In this document: piece by piece, positions 1 through 7,942 of the stretch
Layout: each line of letters starts with the position of its first letter
Numbering within the stretch: the first letter of the stretch is position 1
Assembly: GCF_016591975.1 (NCBI RefSeq)
Contig: NZ_AP024169.1
Location: forward strand, 3,449,001-3,513,000
Source of the DNA: Anaeromicropila herbilytica
Lineage (GTDB): Bacteria > Bacillota > Clostridia > Lachnospirales > Lachnospiraceae
Length of the DNA stretch: 64,000 nt
Reading direction: 5' to 3'
Made by a program: the position numbers and the translations under genes
The notes under the pieces: generated by a model
Seen by the model: only the letters and a program-made list of their open reading frames with translations
The model's database searches: none
Told to the model about the DNA's origin: nothing

Positions 1-582
1 AACCGCTTCAAATAGCATCTTTACTGGAATCGGTGATTCATTCGCATCTCTGTATGCATATAGCATTGCTAGCGTTCCTCCTGCGGAACCTCCGGATATC
101 GCCATTGAATCAAGGTTATATCCTAACTTAGCAGCCTCCCTCTTAACCGCAGAGATACTGCTTTTGATCTCCATCGACTGCGAATATACGCTTGCATCAG
201 GGTGATTGTTATCGCGTAGGGTGTAATTAATTCCAGCTGCTACATATCCTTTAGAACACAGCCATTGTAGCATTTTCTTATCATCTGACTTATCACCCGT
301 AGTAAATCCCCCCGCATGGATATACACAACCAGACCGTAGGCCTCTTTTGTATTGTCAGCAGGAACATATAGATCGAATTTATTTGCTTTGCCGTCTCCA
401 TATGCTATATCGCTATATATCGTTCCAATCTTGTTGCTCCAATCTACAGAGTATTTTTTCATTTTCGGAGAAGTATAAGTCAGTTTAAAAATTGCCGAAC
501 CCACAAAAGAAATGATAAATGCCCCTACGCACAACAGAACAAACATACCTGTTTTGTTTCCTTTCTTTCTATCTTTTCTCAT
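1..582 (-). CDS. alpha/beta hydrolase (esterase/lipase), 3' part outside the window
   Basis: Predicted membrane-anchored esterase of the HSL/BD-FAE-like alpha/beta-hydrolase group; substrate unknown. The visible 194 residues open with a basic N-terminus and one hydrophobic segment (about residues 11-30). An oxyanion-type HAGG motif follows, and then GGSAGG, which is the GxSxG nucleophile elbow. The catalytic Asp and His lie beyond base 1. The ATG at 582-580 has a strong GGAGGA site. Its ATG overlaps the stop of the small upstream ORF as ATGA, so the two are probably translationally coupled. The TetR-type gene diverges from this operon and is its likely regulator. Family is clear; substrate is not. 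Confidence 0.85.
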   Translation of the reverse strand, partial: MRKDRKKGNKTGMFVLLCVGAFIISFVGSAIFKLTYTSPKMKKYSVDWSNKIGTIYSDIAYGDGKANKFDLYVPADNTKEAYGLVVYIHAGGFTTGDKSDDKKMLQWLCSKGYVAAGINYTLRDNNHPDASVYSQSMEIKSSISAVKREAAKLGYNLDSMAISGGSAGGTLAMLYAYRDANESPIPVKMLFEAV

Positions 583-719
583 AGGATATTTCCTCCGAAC
601 AATGATCCTCCGACCATCATATTAATAAATATCCTTACTGCAAGTCTTCCTAATATCAGACCAATAATAATAACCACAGCAAGAATAATTCTTCGTTTCG
701 TTGTAAGAAAATGTGTCAT
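579..719 (-). CDS. 46-residue small membrane protein coupled to the esterase
   Basis: Short ORF encoding a basic N-terminus (MTHFLTTKRR), one strongly hydrophobic helix (IILAVVIIIGLILG) and a glycine-rich tail. A GGAGAA ribosome site precedes the ATG at 719-717. The stop overlaps the esterase start (ATGA), a signature of coupled translation. No family recognised. It may be a small accessory membrane protein or a leader ORF that drives esterase translation. The good ribosome site and hydrophobic composition argue that it is a real gene. Confidence 0.6.
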   Translation of the reverse strand: MTHFLTTKRRIILAVVIIIGLILGRLAVRIFINMMVGGSLFGGNIL

Positions 720-773
720 GTGTTTCTCCTTCATCTTTATATACTTCTAATCAAATCATTTTTAAATCAAAGC

Positions 774-810
774 ATTGTCCCTTGACAATCTGTTGCAACA
801 GTTGTATTGT
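774..810 (+). promoter_or_regulatory. promoter of the TetR-type gene with palindromic operator
   Basis: A -35 box TTGACA (782-787), a 17-bp spacer and a -10 box TATTGT (805-810) precede the regulator. The spacer contains the perfect palindrome CTGTTGCAACAG (790-801). A second dyad, ATTGTC-ccct-GACAAT (774-789), overlaps the -35 box. A repressor bound here would block its own promoter and could also affect the divergent esterase operon. That it is the TetR operator is inference from position. Confidence 0.6.
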
Positions 811-896
811 ATTCGATGTATCAAGTGTACCATCGCACCCCCAGTCTAGTCAATATAACGGAAAAAATGGCACAAAGCAGGAGGAAATGTACCATC

Positions 897-1403
897 ATGA
901 ATAACGAAGAAAAAAACTCATATGTAAAAAAACAGATTACGGATACAACGATCGAACTGCTGAAGCAACACGAATTTTCTAACATTTCCATCAGTCAGAT
1001 CACAAGCTCTTCTCAAGTCAGCAGGAACTCGTTCTATCGGAATTATACTGATAAGGAAGATATTCTATTCAAACATATTCGCCAATTGGTAACATCCTGG
1101 AATGCAGAATACCAGAAACAAAACAAAGATTCAAACGCTGAGCTCTATGGAAGCCTGTTCACACACTTAAAAGAAAACAGTGAATTCTACCTTCTACTTA
1201 AAAAGCGAAACCTATTTCACCTATTTCTTAAAGTCTTAATCGAACAATCAGGCCCAAAACCGGAATATGATAACATGGCTGCCTATGTAACCTCATTTAT
1301 TACCTACGGTACATATGGTTGGATTGAAGAGTGGATTGGCAGAGGCATGCAGGAATCTGCCGAAACCATGTCCACTCTTTTGTCTTCTCATGGAATGAAA
1401 TAA
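897..1403 (+). CDS. TetR/AcrR-family transcriptional regulator
   Basis: Predicted 168-residue DNA-binding repressor. The N-terminal helix-turn-helix is typical of TetR: KQITDTTIELLKQHEF, then ISQITSSSQVSRNSFYRNY, then KEDI. The C-terminal ligand/dimer domain is aromatic and resembles the TetR_C groups of low-GC Firmicutes regulators. An in-frame ATG at 807 would add 30 residues, but the ATG at 897 sits behind AGGAGGA and gives the family's normal start. It is divergent from the small-protein/esterase operon with palindromes in the shared region. Ligand unknown. Confidence 0.85.
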   Translation: MNNEEKNSYVKKQITDTTIELLKQHEFSNISISQITSSSQVSRNSFYRNYTDKEDILFKHIRQLVTSWNAEYQKQNKDSNAELYGSLFTHLKENSEFYLLLKKRNLFHLFLKVLIEQSGPKPEYDNMAAYVTSFITYGTYGWIEEWIGRGMQESAETMSTLLSSHGMK

Positions 1404-1412
1404 AAAAACGGC

Positions 1413-1446
1413 ACAGGACATCGGCTAATACACCGACATCCTGTAC
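1413..1446. terminator. imperfect hairpin between convergent genes
   Basis: ACAGGACATCGG and CCGACATCCTGT form an imperfect stem between the convergent TetR-type and DUF2809 genes. No strong T-run on either side, so a weak candidate. Confidence 0.3.
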
Positions 1447-1459
1447 CACATTCATCACC

Positions 1460-1858
1460 CTAAGATACATCTTTTTTAAATTTCCATTCATAAATACCCA
1501 ATAATATGCAACCAATTCCGTAACATAAAATATCTTTCATATCAAATACAGAACCTATCAGTATTCTTAAGAATGTATTGTGTTCAACGTTTAACAGTTG
1601 TACTATGTTAAAAAATTGCAAGCATTCCGTCAATCCTGCAAACAAAAATATGTACACTGGTAAGAATCTTATGCCATCTGTCTTAAACATTCTGAATGCC
1701 ATATAAAGTACTATCACCACCAGCACATCTCCTATATACGGTCTGATAAATGTATCATGTACGTATAAAGCGATTAATACTTCTATCGTTAATAAAATAA
1801 TAAATGTGATTGCATATTTAAGTCTTTTTTTATTAGTTATTGTGTTTTGTAAGATCAT
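1460..1858 (-). CDS. DUF2809-like integral membrane protein
   Basis: A 132-residue protein with four hydrophobic segments (about residues 15-33, 40-56, 67-88, 98-123). The motifs RPYIGDVLVV, FAGLTECLQF and GSVFDMKDILCYGIG match my recollection of DUF2809 proteins, whose function is unknown. The ATG at 1858 is preceded by AGAGGTAA. It is transcribed away from the HNH/MazG genes upstream, with 64 bp between, so it could be read from their promoter. Confidence 0.75.
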   Translation of the reverse strand: MILQNTITNKKRLKYAITFIILLTIEVLIALYVHDTFIRPYIGDVLVVIVLYMAFRMFKTDGIRFLPVYIFLFAGLTECLQFFNIVQLLNVEHNTFLRILIGSVFDMKDILCYGIGCILLGIYEWKFKKDVS

Positions 1859-1922
1859 AGTTTACCTCTATTCTTCTATCAGTATTGCTCTCAAGGATTT
1901 GGCCATTTTAAACTTGTATATA

Positions 1923-2462
1923 TCAATTCATATCTTCAACAAATCTAGCAACAGCACCATCACACTTTGCACACTTACCCTGAAGAACAATTCCATTCTT
2001 ATCATCTACTATAGCATAGTTAACAATCGTAGTTACTCCACAATGTCTGCAAAATACATTATTAATAAGAGTCTCTTTCCAATCATCAGGTAACGCACTC
2101 CACTTTTTTAAAGCTTTGATATCCGATACATTTCCAACCATATCAGTAGCGGAATCCTCGACATACTCTAAGAAGAGTTTCTTATCAAACCCGCCACGTT
2201 CTACCTTTTTCTGAATACGTTTTGCTTCTAACTCTTCAATCGCATATCCACGAGCATTGCAAATTGCATACAAAACTTCTAGGACATCTGCCATCTCTTC
2301 TAGACTTTTATCTGCCTGATATTCTTTCACTTCTTCAAGAAGCTTTTTGTCCAATGCTTGGATATAATCTTTTTCTGATAAGGTATGATATATTGCTTTA
2401 TGACCATCTTTCTCGATAATCTCTGGTATTCTATCTCTTACAAGTTTATTGTACTTTTTCAA
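1923..2462 (-). CDS. MazG/PRA-PH-like nucleotide pyrophosphohydrolase with C-terminal zinc-binding tail
   Basis: Predicted all-alpha NTP pyrophosphohydrolase. YNKLVRDRIPEII is the usual start of the house-cleaning subfamily; KLLEEVKEY and EEMADVLEVLYA form the Mg-binding E-x-x-E ... E-x-x-D core. An unusual C-terminal extension carries CRHCG and CAKCDG, a likely zinc ribbon. An ATG at 2507 exists, but a TTG at 2462 sits nine bases after GGAAGG and starts exactly at the family N-terminus (KKYNKLV). That TTG lies inside the 3' end of the HNH gene, implying coupled translation. The substrate could be modified or regulatory nucleotides. A defence role is inference from the nuclease neighbour. Confidence 0.8.
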   Translation of the reverse strand: MKKYNKLVRDRIPEIIEKDGHKAIYHTLSEKDYIQALDKKLLEEVKEYQADKSLEEMADVLEVLYAICNARGYAIEELEAKRIQKKVERGGFDKKLFLEYVEDSATDMVGNVSDIKALKKWSALPDDWKETLINNVFCRHCGVTTIVNYAIVDDKNGIVLQGKCAKCDGAVARFVEDMN

Positions 2463-3462
2463 GGGTGTGTACCTTCCTTTCTGGCGTCCAGATATCATGA
2501 TATCCATTGCACTTTGCCCAATAATATATTAGCCTAAGTTTCTTTTCTTGATAGGATGGTGAAATAAGTTCTGCACTTTTCTCAATAATCATGTGATTTC
2601 TCTCAATCAGGTTGTCTACAAATAGATCTGGTGTCAGTCGATCCGATTTCTTTAGATTACATTTCGGGCAAGAAAGTACCAGATTCCATAGATTATCATC
2701 CTTGATAAATGACCATGGGATAAAATGATCCACATGAATATCACCATGATCCAGCTCCTTACCACAATAGAAACAGGTATGTTCCTCAAATTCATTAAAC
2801 AATATCTTACGATAAACGGATAAATCATTACGCAACGTGATTGTATCCAAATTATTGAGGAGATTTCTCGTTGAAGATTCTTCGTTGACCTTCTCTAAGT
2901 ATTTTGCCTATTCAAAGTAATTCATTTTCTCTAAGAATTTTTTATGCTTTGTCATAAACCGATATACGATAGGATTTAACTGTATGTATTCACCCTTCTT
3001 AGAAAAGGAATATAGAGTATCTTTGGAATCCCGAAATAATGCTCCTACTACATTTACCTTACATTTTGCCTTAACCTTATGACAAATCTTTATTTTCATA
3101 TCATCTGGAATGGCTTCAAAACTGACATCTGAAATGATTTCTTGCTTGTTCAGTGCTTCCTTAAGAACTCTTTCTAATGCAGTTTCTCTTCCATCCTTTG
3201 TCTTTGCTTTCTGGCGTAGATTATATTTCAATACTAAGTTCCAATAAATCTCTGTGAATTTATAGAATAACTGATCAAAGGTCAGAACTAGATTCTCATC
3301 TGCATTGTATAAACTATCAAGGATAGACTTAAAGAAGCCATACTTATAGCTCGTATCATGAGAAACCTTATTTGAAAACATTCCACTGAAAATAGACCAA
3401 AGTTCATCTTCGGTTAGGTGTTTTTGGATATAGGATTCTTCTTTTAAGTCGTAACCAGCCAT
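2446..3462 (-). pseudogene. HNH endonuclease gene interrupted by one in-frame TAG codon
   Basis: One reading frame runs from the ATG at 3462 (good AGGAG site) to 2446, broken only by TAG at 2910-2908. The stop falls in NYFE-stop-AKYLEKVNE; Trp (TGG) fits there by my memory of related proteins, so a single G-to-A change explains it. The first 184 residues are an uncharacterised helical domain. The downstream part carries CFYCG, then HVDHFIPWSF and CPKCN, a zinc-finger HNH (His-Me finger) nuclease core. The downstream frame has no usable start: only a TTG at 2850 with no ribosome site. So it is a nonsense-disrupted gene, unless the amber codon is read through or this is a sequencing error. Confidence 0.82.
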
Positions 3463-3770
3463 GGGTGGGGCTCCTTTCTGGGGAACTTTTTATATCATCA
3501 GTTTAACCTATACTAATTATAACATTATGAACTAGTGCTATCTACCTTAATATTCCTGAATTGAGATAAAAAATCTCTCTAGCAGTTACTTCCTATTCTA
3601 TTTGCCCCATCTCAAGTGTAGTCGTAATATATTGTTTCATTTGTTAATTAAGTATAATCAAAACCTCAAAACACTTATTGTATTATGTGCGATAATGGAT
3701 ACTCACTTTTATGTATATTCTTTAAAAGTATATGCAAACTATTATTAACTTGTCTTATTAGGAGGCACAT
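3463..3770. other. intergenic region between divergent HNH and restriction genes
   Basis: About 300 bp of AT-rich DNA with no ORF supported. It must hold the promoters of the HNH gene (minus) and the endonuclease gene (plus). I see no convincing -35/-10 pair or long palindrome. Confidence 0.5.
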
Positions 3771-4796
3771 ATGGATAAATGTAATACAATACTAAATTGT
3801 TTTGATATAAAAGAATATGAAAGTAGCCAACTATTGAAAAACAATATAAAAAAGTTAACGGATCATAAAGATGCAATTAAGATCATCAAACAATTTGAGT
3901 TGTCACACTTCGATGATTACTTACGATCCTGTGGCACTAATAATTTTACTGATTTTCCATACTCAAAATTATCTAATACAATCACTGAACAAAGTAAGTA
4001 TATAATTGCCCGAAATATCAACAATAATATTAACTATTTTATATTAGATAATTTCATAGATACCTTTGCGTTTATGCAATCAATAGTAAATCGAGGTTAT
4101 TTTAATAACAAAATGTCTACTGGTAAAAAAATCTACGGTCATTTTAATTCAGATAATGAGCTTCTTATTGGTAATAAATCTATTGAAATAAAAAAGTATA
4201 TTTTAAAAGAGGCAGATATTACATCAATTGTTAGAAGAAAATATTATTCTTTTAACAATTCGCACACTTATTTGCAATCGCAAGTTGCTGCACTTGGTGG
4301 CTATTTGGGTTATGGGGCAAAAATAGCTTGTAATGATAAAAACAAAGTTGTGTATAACATCAGCTTTAATGAGATTTTCACTCTAGCTATGCCTGATTTA
4401 AATATATCAAATATTGACTCTCAGTATTATTATAAAAAAATCAATTTTATAGATGTTATTTGGGCAAATCAAAAAAATAACTTAATCACATATGCATTTG
4501 AAATTGAACTAAGTGATAACCTTGATGCTGCCTTCCATAGACTTTCTTTATATGCCTCAAAAAGTAATTATGTAATTACTAAATTAATAATAATTACACC
4601 TTATACTAATGATTATTATAGACTTCAACAAATTTGTTTAACTTATGATTCATCTAAAATTAAACATAGTTTTTATCATCTTACAACACAAGATTTTATT
4701 GAAACTCTTAAACAAAGAAACCTTCTTGTTCAACCTCAAAAACTAGAACTCATTCTGCTTAGTAAAATTATATCTCTTTCAAAAGAAAATAAGTAA
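3771..4796 (+). CDS. type II restriction endonuclease-like protein (PD-(D/E)xK fold)
   Basis: A 341-residue protein, probably the nuclease partner of the convergent methyltransferase. The central part reads HTYLQSQVAALGGYLGY, then FIDVIW (Asp228) and AFEIELSDN (Glu244, Glu246), followed by AAFHRLSLYA. The spacing D-(15)-E-x-E with strands around it fits the PD-(D/E)xK nuclease core; the LQ...LG...IDVIW...FE.E arrangement recalls other standalone restriction nucleases. The N-terminal 150 residues are probably for DNA recognition. An AGGAGG site precedes the ATG. AT content is very high, consistent with acquisition. Specificity cannot be read. Calling it a nuclease is moderately firm; type II is inferred from the neighbour. 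Confidence 0.7.
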   Translation: MDKCNTILNCFDIKEYESSQLLKNNIKKLTDHKDAIKIIKQFELSHFDDYLRSCGTNNFTDFPYSKLSNTITEQSKYIIARNINNNINYFILDNFIDTFAFMQSIVNRGYFNNKMSTGKKIYGHFNSDNELLIGNKSIEIKKYILKEADITSIVRRKYYSFNNSHTYLQSQVAALGGYLGYGAKIACNDKNKVVYNISFNEIFTLAMPDLNISNIDSQYYYKKINFIDVIWANQKNNLITYAFEIELSDNLDAAFHRLSLYASKSNYVITKLIIITPYTNDYYRLQQICLTYDSSKIKHSFYHLTTQDFIETLKQRNLLVQPQKLELILLSKIISLSKENK

Positions 4797-4823
4797 ATTC
4801 TAAATATCAGAATTTACTTATTT
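4787..4823. terminator. perfect bidirectional terminator shared by the convergent R and M genes
   Basis: A 15-bp perfect stem (4787-4801 with 4809-4823), 7-nt loop, flanked by A-runs and T-runs so it can work both ways. The endonuclease stop TAA (4794-4796) and the methyltransferase stop TGA (complement of 4807-4809) both lie within it; only 10 bp separate the two genes. Confidence 0.85.
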
Positions 4824-5727
4824 TTTCTAAGTTTTCTATTAAATCTGAATACAATTTACTAATGAGTTCACATCCAATACAATTAATGTGCATATCTAAA
4901 GCAACTTTCAATGTTGTTCCACTCCCTACAAATGGATCCAAAATTAATTCATGTTCCTTTGCCCCTATAGCCAAACAGAATCTAGGCACTGTTTCAGGAA
5001 ATGGTGCAGGATGTGAATTTTTTTTCTTTGCATTCCCAAAACATCCTACATTACTAAAAAAATAATTTGGTTTAGATTTAAAATGAACTATATCATCACT
5101 ACCACACTGCTTACATTTAAAAAGACTGCCTGTATCAATATATTTATCTTCATTTATTTTATAACTTTTCCCCTTTGCGAACATTAAAATATATTCCCAT
5201 CCATTCCCCAAATATATTTCTTTATGATTGCCAGGAGGCGGTGAATTTTTTTTAATCCATATAATTATATCGCAATGAACAAATCCAATATGTTTGGCTA
5301 TTGTAATTAAGTCAAAGCTATAATCAATACACTCTCTGTCAACGTGTTTATTCCCAATGTTAATAAACATAAATTTATCTTTTTTTAATACCCTATAACA
5401 AACTGAAAAGACTTCACTCAAATCACTAAGATATTTTTCATAATTACAAGCAATACCAATTTCATCTTTAGTAGCTATTTTCCGATTCGAATATTTCCAT
5501 TTTCCTTCATTACCATCAACTCTGACTTTATCTCCATATGATCTCAAATTATAATACGGTGGACTTGTAAATATACAATCTATAGATTCTGCCTTAATAT
5601 AATCTTTGAGTATTTTCCTACAATCTCCATTAAATGTTCGCCAACGTATACCGTTTATTATACCCTCAACATTTTCCAAACTATAACGACCTTTAGCATG
5701 CTCTTTATAATATATTATGAAATGCAT
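4807..5727 (-). CDS. beta-class DNA amino-methyltransferase (SPPY type, probably N4-cytosine)
   Basis: Modification partner of the convergent endonuclease. TSPPYYNLR (from residue 54) is catalytic motif IV and DPFVGSGTT (from residue 264) is the SAM-binding motif I. This IV-before-I order defines the beta class. SPPY is more typical of m4C enzymes, but m6A is not excluded. Between them lies a recognition region with CKQCG, a possible zinc knuckle, and a conserved HPAPFP before the SAM part. The ATG at 5727 has no clear ribosome site, so the first 20-30 residues are uncertain. The 306 residues are normal for the family. Confidence 0.88.
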   Translation of the reverse strand: MHFIIYYKEHAKGRYSLENVEGIINGIRWRTFNGDCRKILKDYIKAESIDCIFTSPPYYNLRSYGDKVRVDGNEGKWKYSNRKIATKDEIGIACNYEKYLSDLSEVFSVCYRVLKKDKFMFINIGNKHVDRECIDYSFDLITIAKHIGFVHCDIIIWIKKNSPPPGNHKEIYLGNGWEYILMFAKGKSYKINEDKYIDTGSLFKCKQCGSDDIVHFKSKPNYFFSNVGCFGNAKKKNSHPAPFPETVPRFCLAIGAKEHELILDPFVGSGTTLKVALDMHINCIGCELISKLYSDLIENLEKISKF

Positions 5728-5981
5728 GTAATATGAATGGAAAACAGAATAAAGCAGAATTATTCATTTTAAATCATCAAGTGGAACTTGGCACGGCATA
5801 GGTACTGTATTTACTACTGTTTATACTAGAAGTAGACATGATATTTTTAGCAATGATAAAACTGTTATTGCCCATAATTTCACAAATCTGTTTTATAAGG
5901 ATTCTTAAACAGCTCAACCAACTTTGACTCTATTTTTTAAATGGGTTACATTACTCTAAAGCGGTTTTATAGGATTTTGTA
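5728..5981. other. degenerate gene-poor segment
   Basis: No supported gene. Several short frames are broken by stops. The 12-mer CTTGGCACGGCA near 5786 nearly matches an inverted copy near 7570, which could be coincidence or an eroded element end. Confidence 0.3.
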
Positions 5982-6173
5982 TCATCTCCTAAAAAGACTA
6001 TTCATTCTTAAACCAGAAATAATTTGATACTTTTGGTAAATAGGAAGGCGAATGATTACATTATCATTATCAAAATAATGATTAACATCCTTTGCCCTGC
6101 ACTTTCCAATGCCAAAACAGGAACAGAACTCGTCCAGAGTAAGCAGGCCTTTGTCATAATTACATTGTTGCAT
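5982..6173 (-). CDS. small excisionase-like / MerR-like HTH protein, possibly decayed
   Basis: A 63-residue ORF with a strong AGGAGG site six bases before its ATG. LLTLDEFCSCFGIGKCRAKDV resembles the first helix-turn-helix of Tn916-type excisionases and related DNA-binding proteins. The expected following residues (arginine-rich wing and a lysine-containing helix) are replaced by IIRLPIYQKYQIISGLRMNSLFRR. No integrase is found beside it, so it is more likely a relic of a lost mobile element than an active Xis. Family match is by eye only. Confidence 0.5.
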   Translation of the reverse strand: MQQCNYDKGLLTLDEFCSCFGIGKCRAKDVNHYFDNDNVIIRLPIYQKYQIISGLRMNSLFRR

Positions 6174-6337
6174 GATGTACCTCCTGAAATTGAACTTTGT
6201 TTAATTTATTATGTTTATGTCTTTGTAAAAGTTTTTAAAAAGTTTGATTCTTTATACATTATTTGGTATAATCAAATTGTTTTTCGCAACAATTATTCAA
6301 AATCATTTATTAAATAACAACAAAGGAGTATATTTAT

Positions 6338-7108
6338 ATGGATACATATTCAGAAAACACTGAAATGCAAACTAATGAAATAGCCGAGATACTAGAAATA
6401 TTAAATTTAGCTTCAAAAGCAACAAATAGTAATTCTGCTATTGTCGTTTATGGTCAGATATTTAATATTAATAATTGTGATTCAATAAAATTATCTGAAG
6501 CAAAATACGAAATTATAACTGTTATAAAAAAAGCAAAAGATAATTTAGCCACTATGTCTGCTAAAAATTCAAGGAATATTGAGTTGCTTGATAAGGTATT
6601 AACTACTTTTTCATCTATTAATACAACGGATAATGAAAATACTGTATCTAATTTTAGAATAACATGTAGAGAGCTATGTAATTCTCTGATTTATATTGAA
6701 GAATTATATAGCGAAAAATTTAACAAAAAAAAATTATCTGAAAAAGTAATCCAAGAATTATTAACTGAAATTGATGAGTTAATAAATGATATTAAAAACG
6801 CAGATATTGAAAGTAATTTCAAAAATCTATTTATTCAAGAACTACAAAAACTCCAACTAGCTATGTATAAGTATAAGATATATGGAAACGATGGTATTGA
6901 AAATATTATTTCAGAATTAATGGGCAAGATAATACTAAAAACCACTGATCCGGAAGTTATTACAGATCAAGAGAAAAATATTGTTAGGAAAATTTTGAAT
7001 TTTGTTGCAAACACAAATAATATAATTAAATTTTCTGAGAATGCCACCACTATAGCCACAAACTCAGCTCCTCTTCTATTAACAATGCTTAACAATATTA
7101 TCAAGTAA
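6338..7108 (+). CDS. hypothetical helical protein in the defence-rich region
   Basis: Not recognised. 256 residues, rich in Asn, Ile, Lys and Glu, predicted almost wholly alpha-helical. There is a charged central section (KKKLSEKVIQELLTEIDELINDIK) with coiled-coil character. The C-terminus (TIATNSAPLLLTMLNNIIK) is more hydrophobic, perhaps a membrane-associating helix. An AAAGGAG site precedes the ATG. AT content is higher than in the housekeeping genes. It sits alone between an excisionase-like relic and gene-poor DNA, so a mobile or defence origin is plausible but unproven. Confidence 0.6.
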   Translation: MDTYSENTEMQTNEIAEILEILNLASKATNSNSAIVVYGQIFNINNCDSIKLSEAKYEIITVIKKAKDNLATMSAKNSRNIELLDKVLTTFSSINTTDNENTVSNFRITCRELCNSLIYIEELYSEKFNKKKLSEKVIQELLTEIDELINDIKNADIESNFKNLFIQELQKLQLAMYKYKIYGNDGIENIISELMGKIILKTTDPEVITDQEKNIVRKILNFVANTNNIIKFSENATTIATNSAPLLLTMLNNIIK

Positions 7109-7942
7109 ATCATAAGTGACTTATAATATTATCTAATATGGTAATAAATTTGTACATACTGCTTTGTTATAATTCTAGCATTAAGATTCCACCAATTGGT
7201 TAACCTATTGTCATAACAAATGAAACTAACTTCCACTTGACTTTACCTACATTTGAAGTTAAGCAGAAGTTGGTTTCTCAGAGTAATAATATTAATTAGT
7301 ATTATTCTTTTTATATGCTCCTCTAGATACTAAATTTTCATAATAGAATAGTCTCTCAAAGTGGGACTCAATAAATCTTCTTATACAATTGTTTCCATGT
7401 CTCATAACTCGTATCATAATCTGGTTTATAATCACTTTCTTGTAACGATTAATTTAAATATGGTCTCAATCTTGCTCTACCCATAATATCATATCTGTAT
7501 TTAAAGAAAATCTATTTAGTAGGTATTATAGTCTAACATAATCACCGTTTCCATATGCGTGGTGCTGTGCCAAGTGCTATATTATTGATGTATTTTTTTC
7601 TTAACTACCATATCTTTACAAATTAATCTAATTGGTATCGAAGGGCATACTTCACCTATCATGTTCAATCAGGCTATCAGATTATCAAGGTGCTACATTT
7701 GTTATTCCAACTTTACATGAGACTTTTCTTAATACTAGGTTTTCGCATTCTAATTTTTATATTCATGTACCTCAATCGTGGATTTTTTAATTAGAAAATT
7801 TATTTTCATCATAGCACAATGACTTTAAGCTAAGCTATTCTAGAATAAATGAATTTTTAAAAATAAACCTTCACAAACTCGGATTCTTCAAATCCAATCG
7901 TTTGCAAAGGTATACTTATACCATTTTCTCCAGCCACTCACC
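7109..7942. other. 834 bp without an intact gene, probably eroded coding DNA
   Basis: No ORF longer than about 60 codons is credible. On the minus strand around 7380-7480 short stretches read like protein (GRARLRPYLN, stop, then SDYKPDYDTSYETWKQLYKK), ending at a stop. This suggests the 3' end of a decayed gene. I cannot name the family. Confidence 0.4.
7868..7909 (-). terminator. imperfect hairpin downstream of the deformylase-like gene
   Basis: CCTT-CAAAC-GGATT pairs with AATCC-GTTTG-AAGG around a short loop. On the minus strand it is followed by a T-rich stretch. Likely terminator of the deformylase-like gene. Confidence 0.5.

Noticed and set aside
2446..2850. Separate small HNH gene
   Set aside because: Only a TTG without ribosome site starts it, and the frame is continuous with the upstream ORF except for one TAG.
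5774..7585. Complete insertion sequence bounded by CTTGGCACRGCA inverted words
   Set aside because: Only 12 bp with a mismatch, no transposase inside, no target duplication seen; may be chance.
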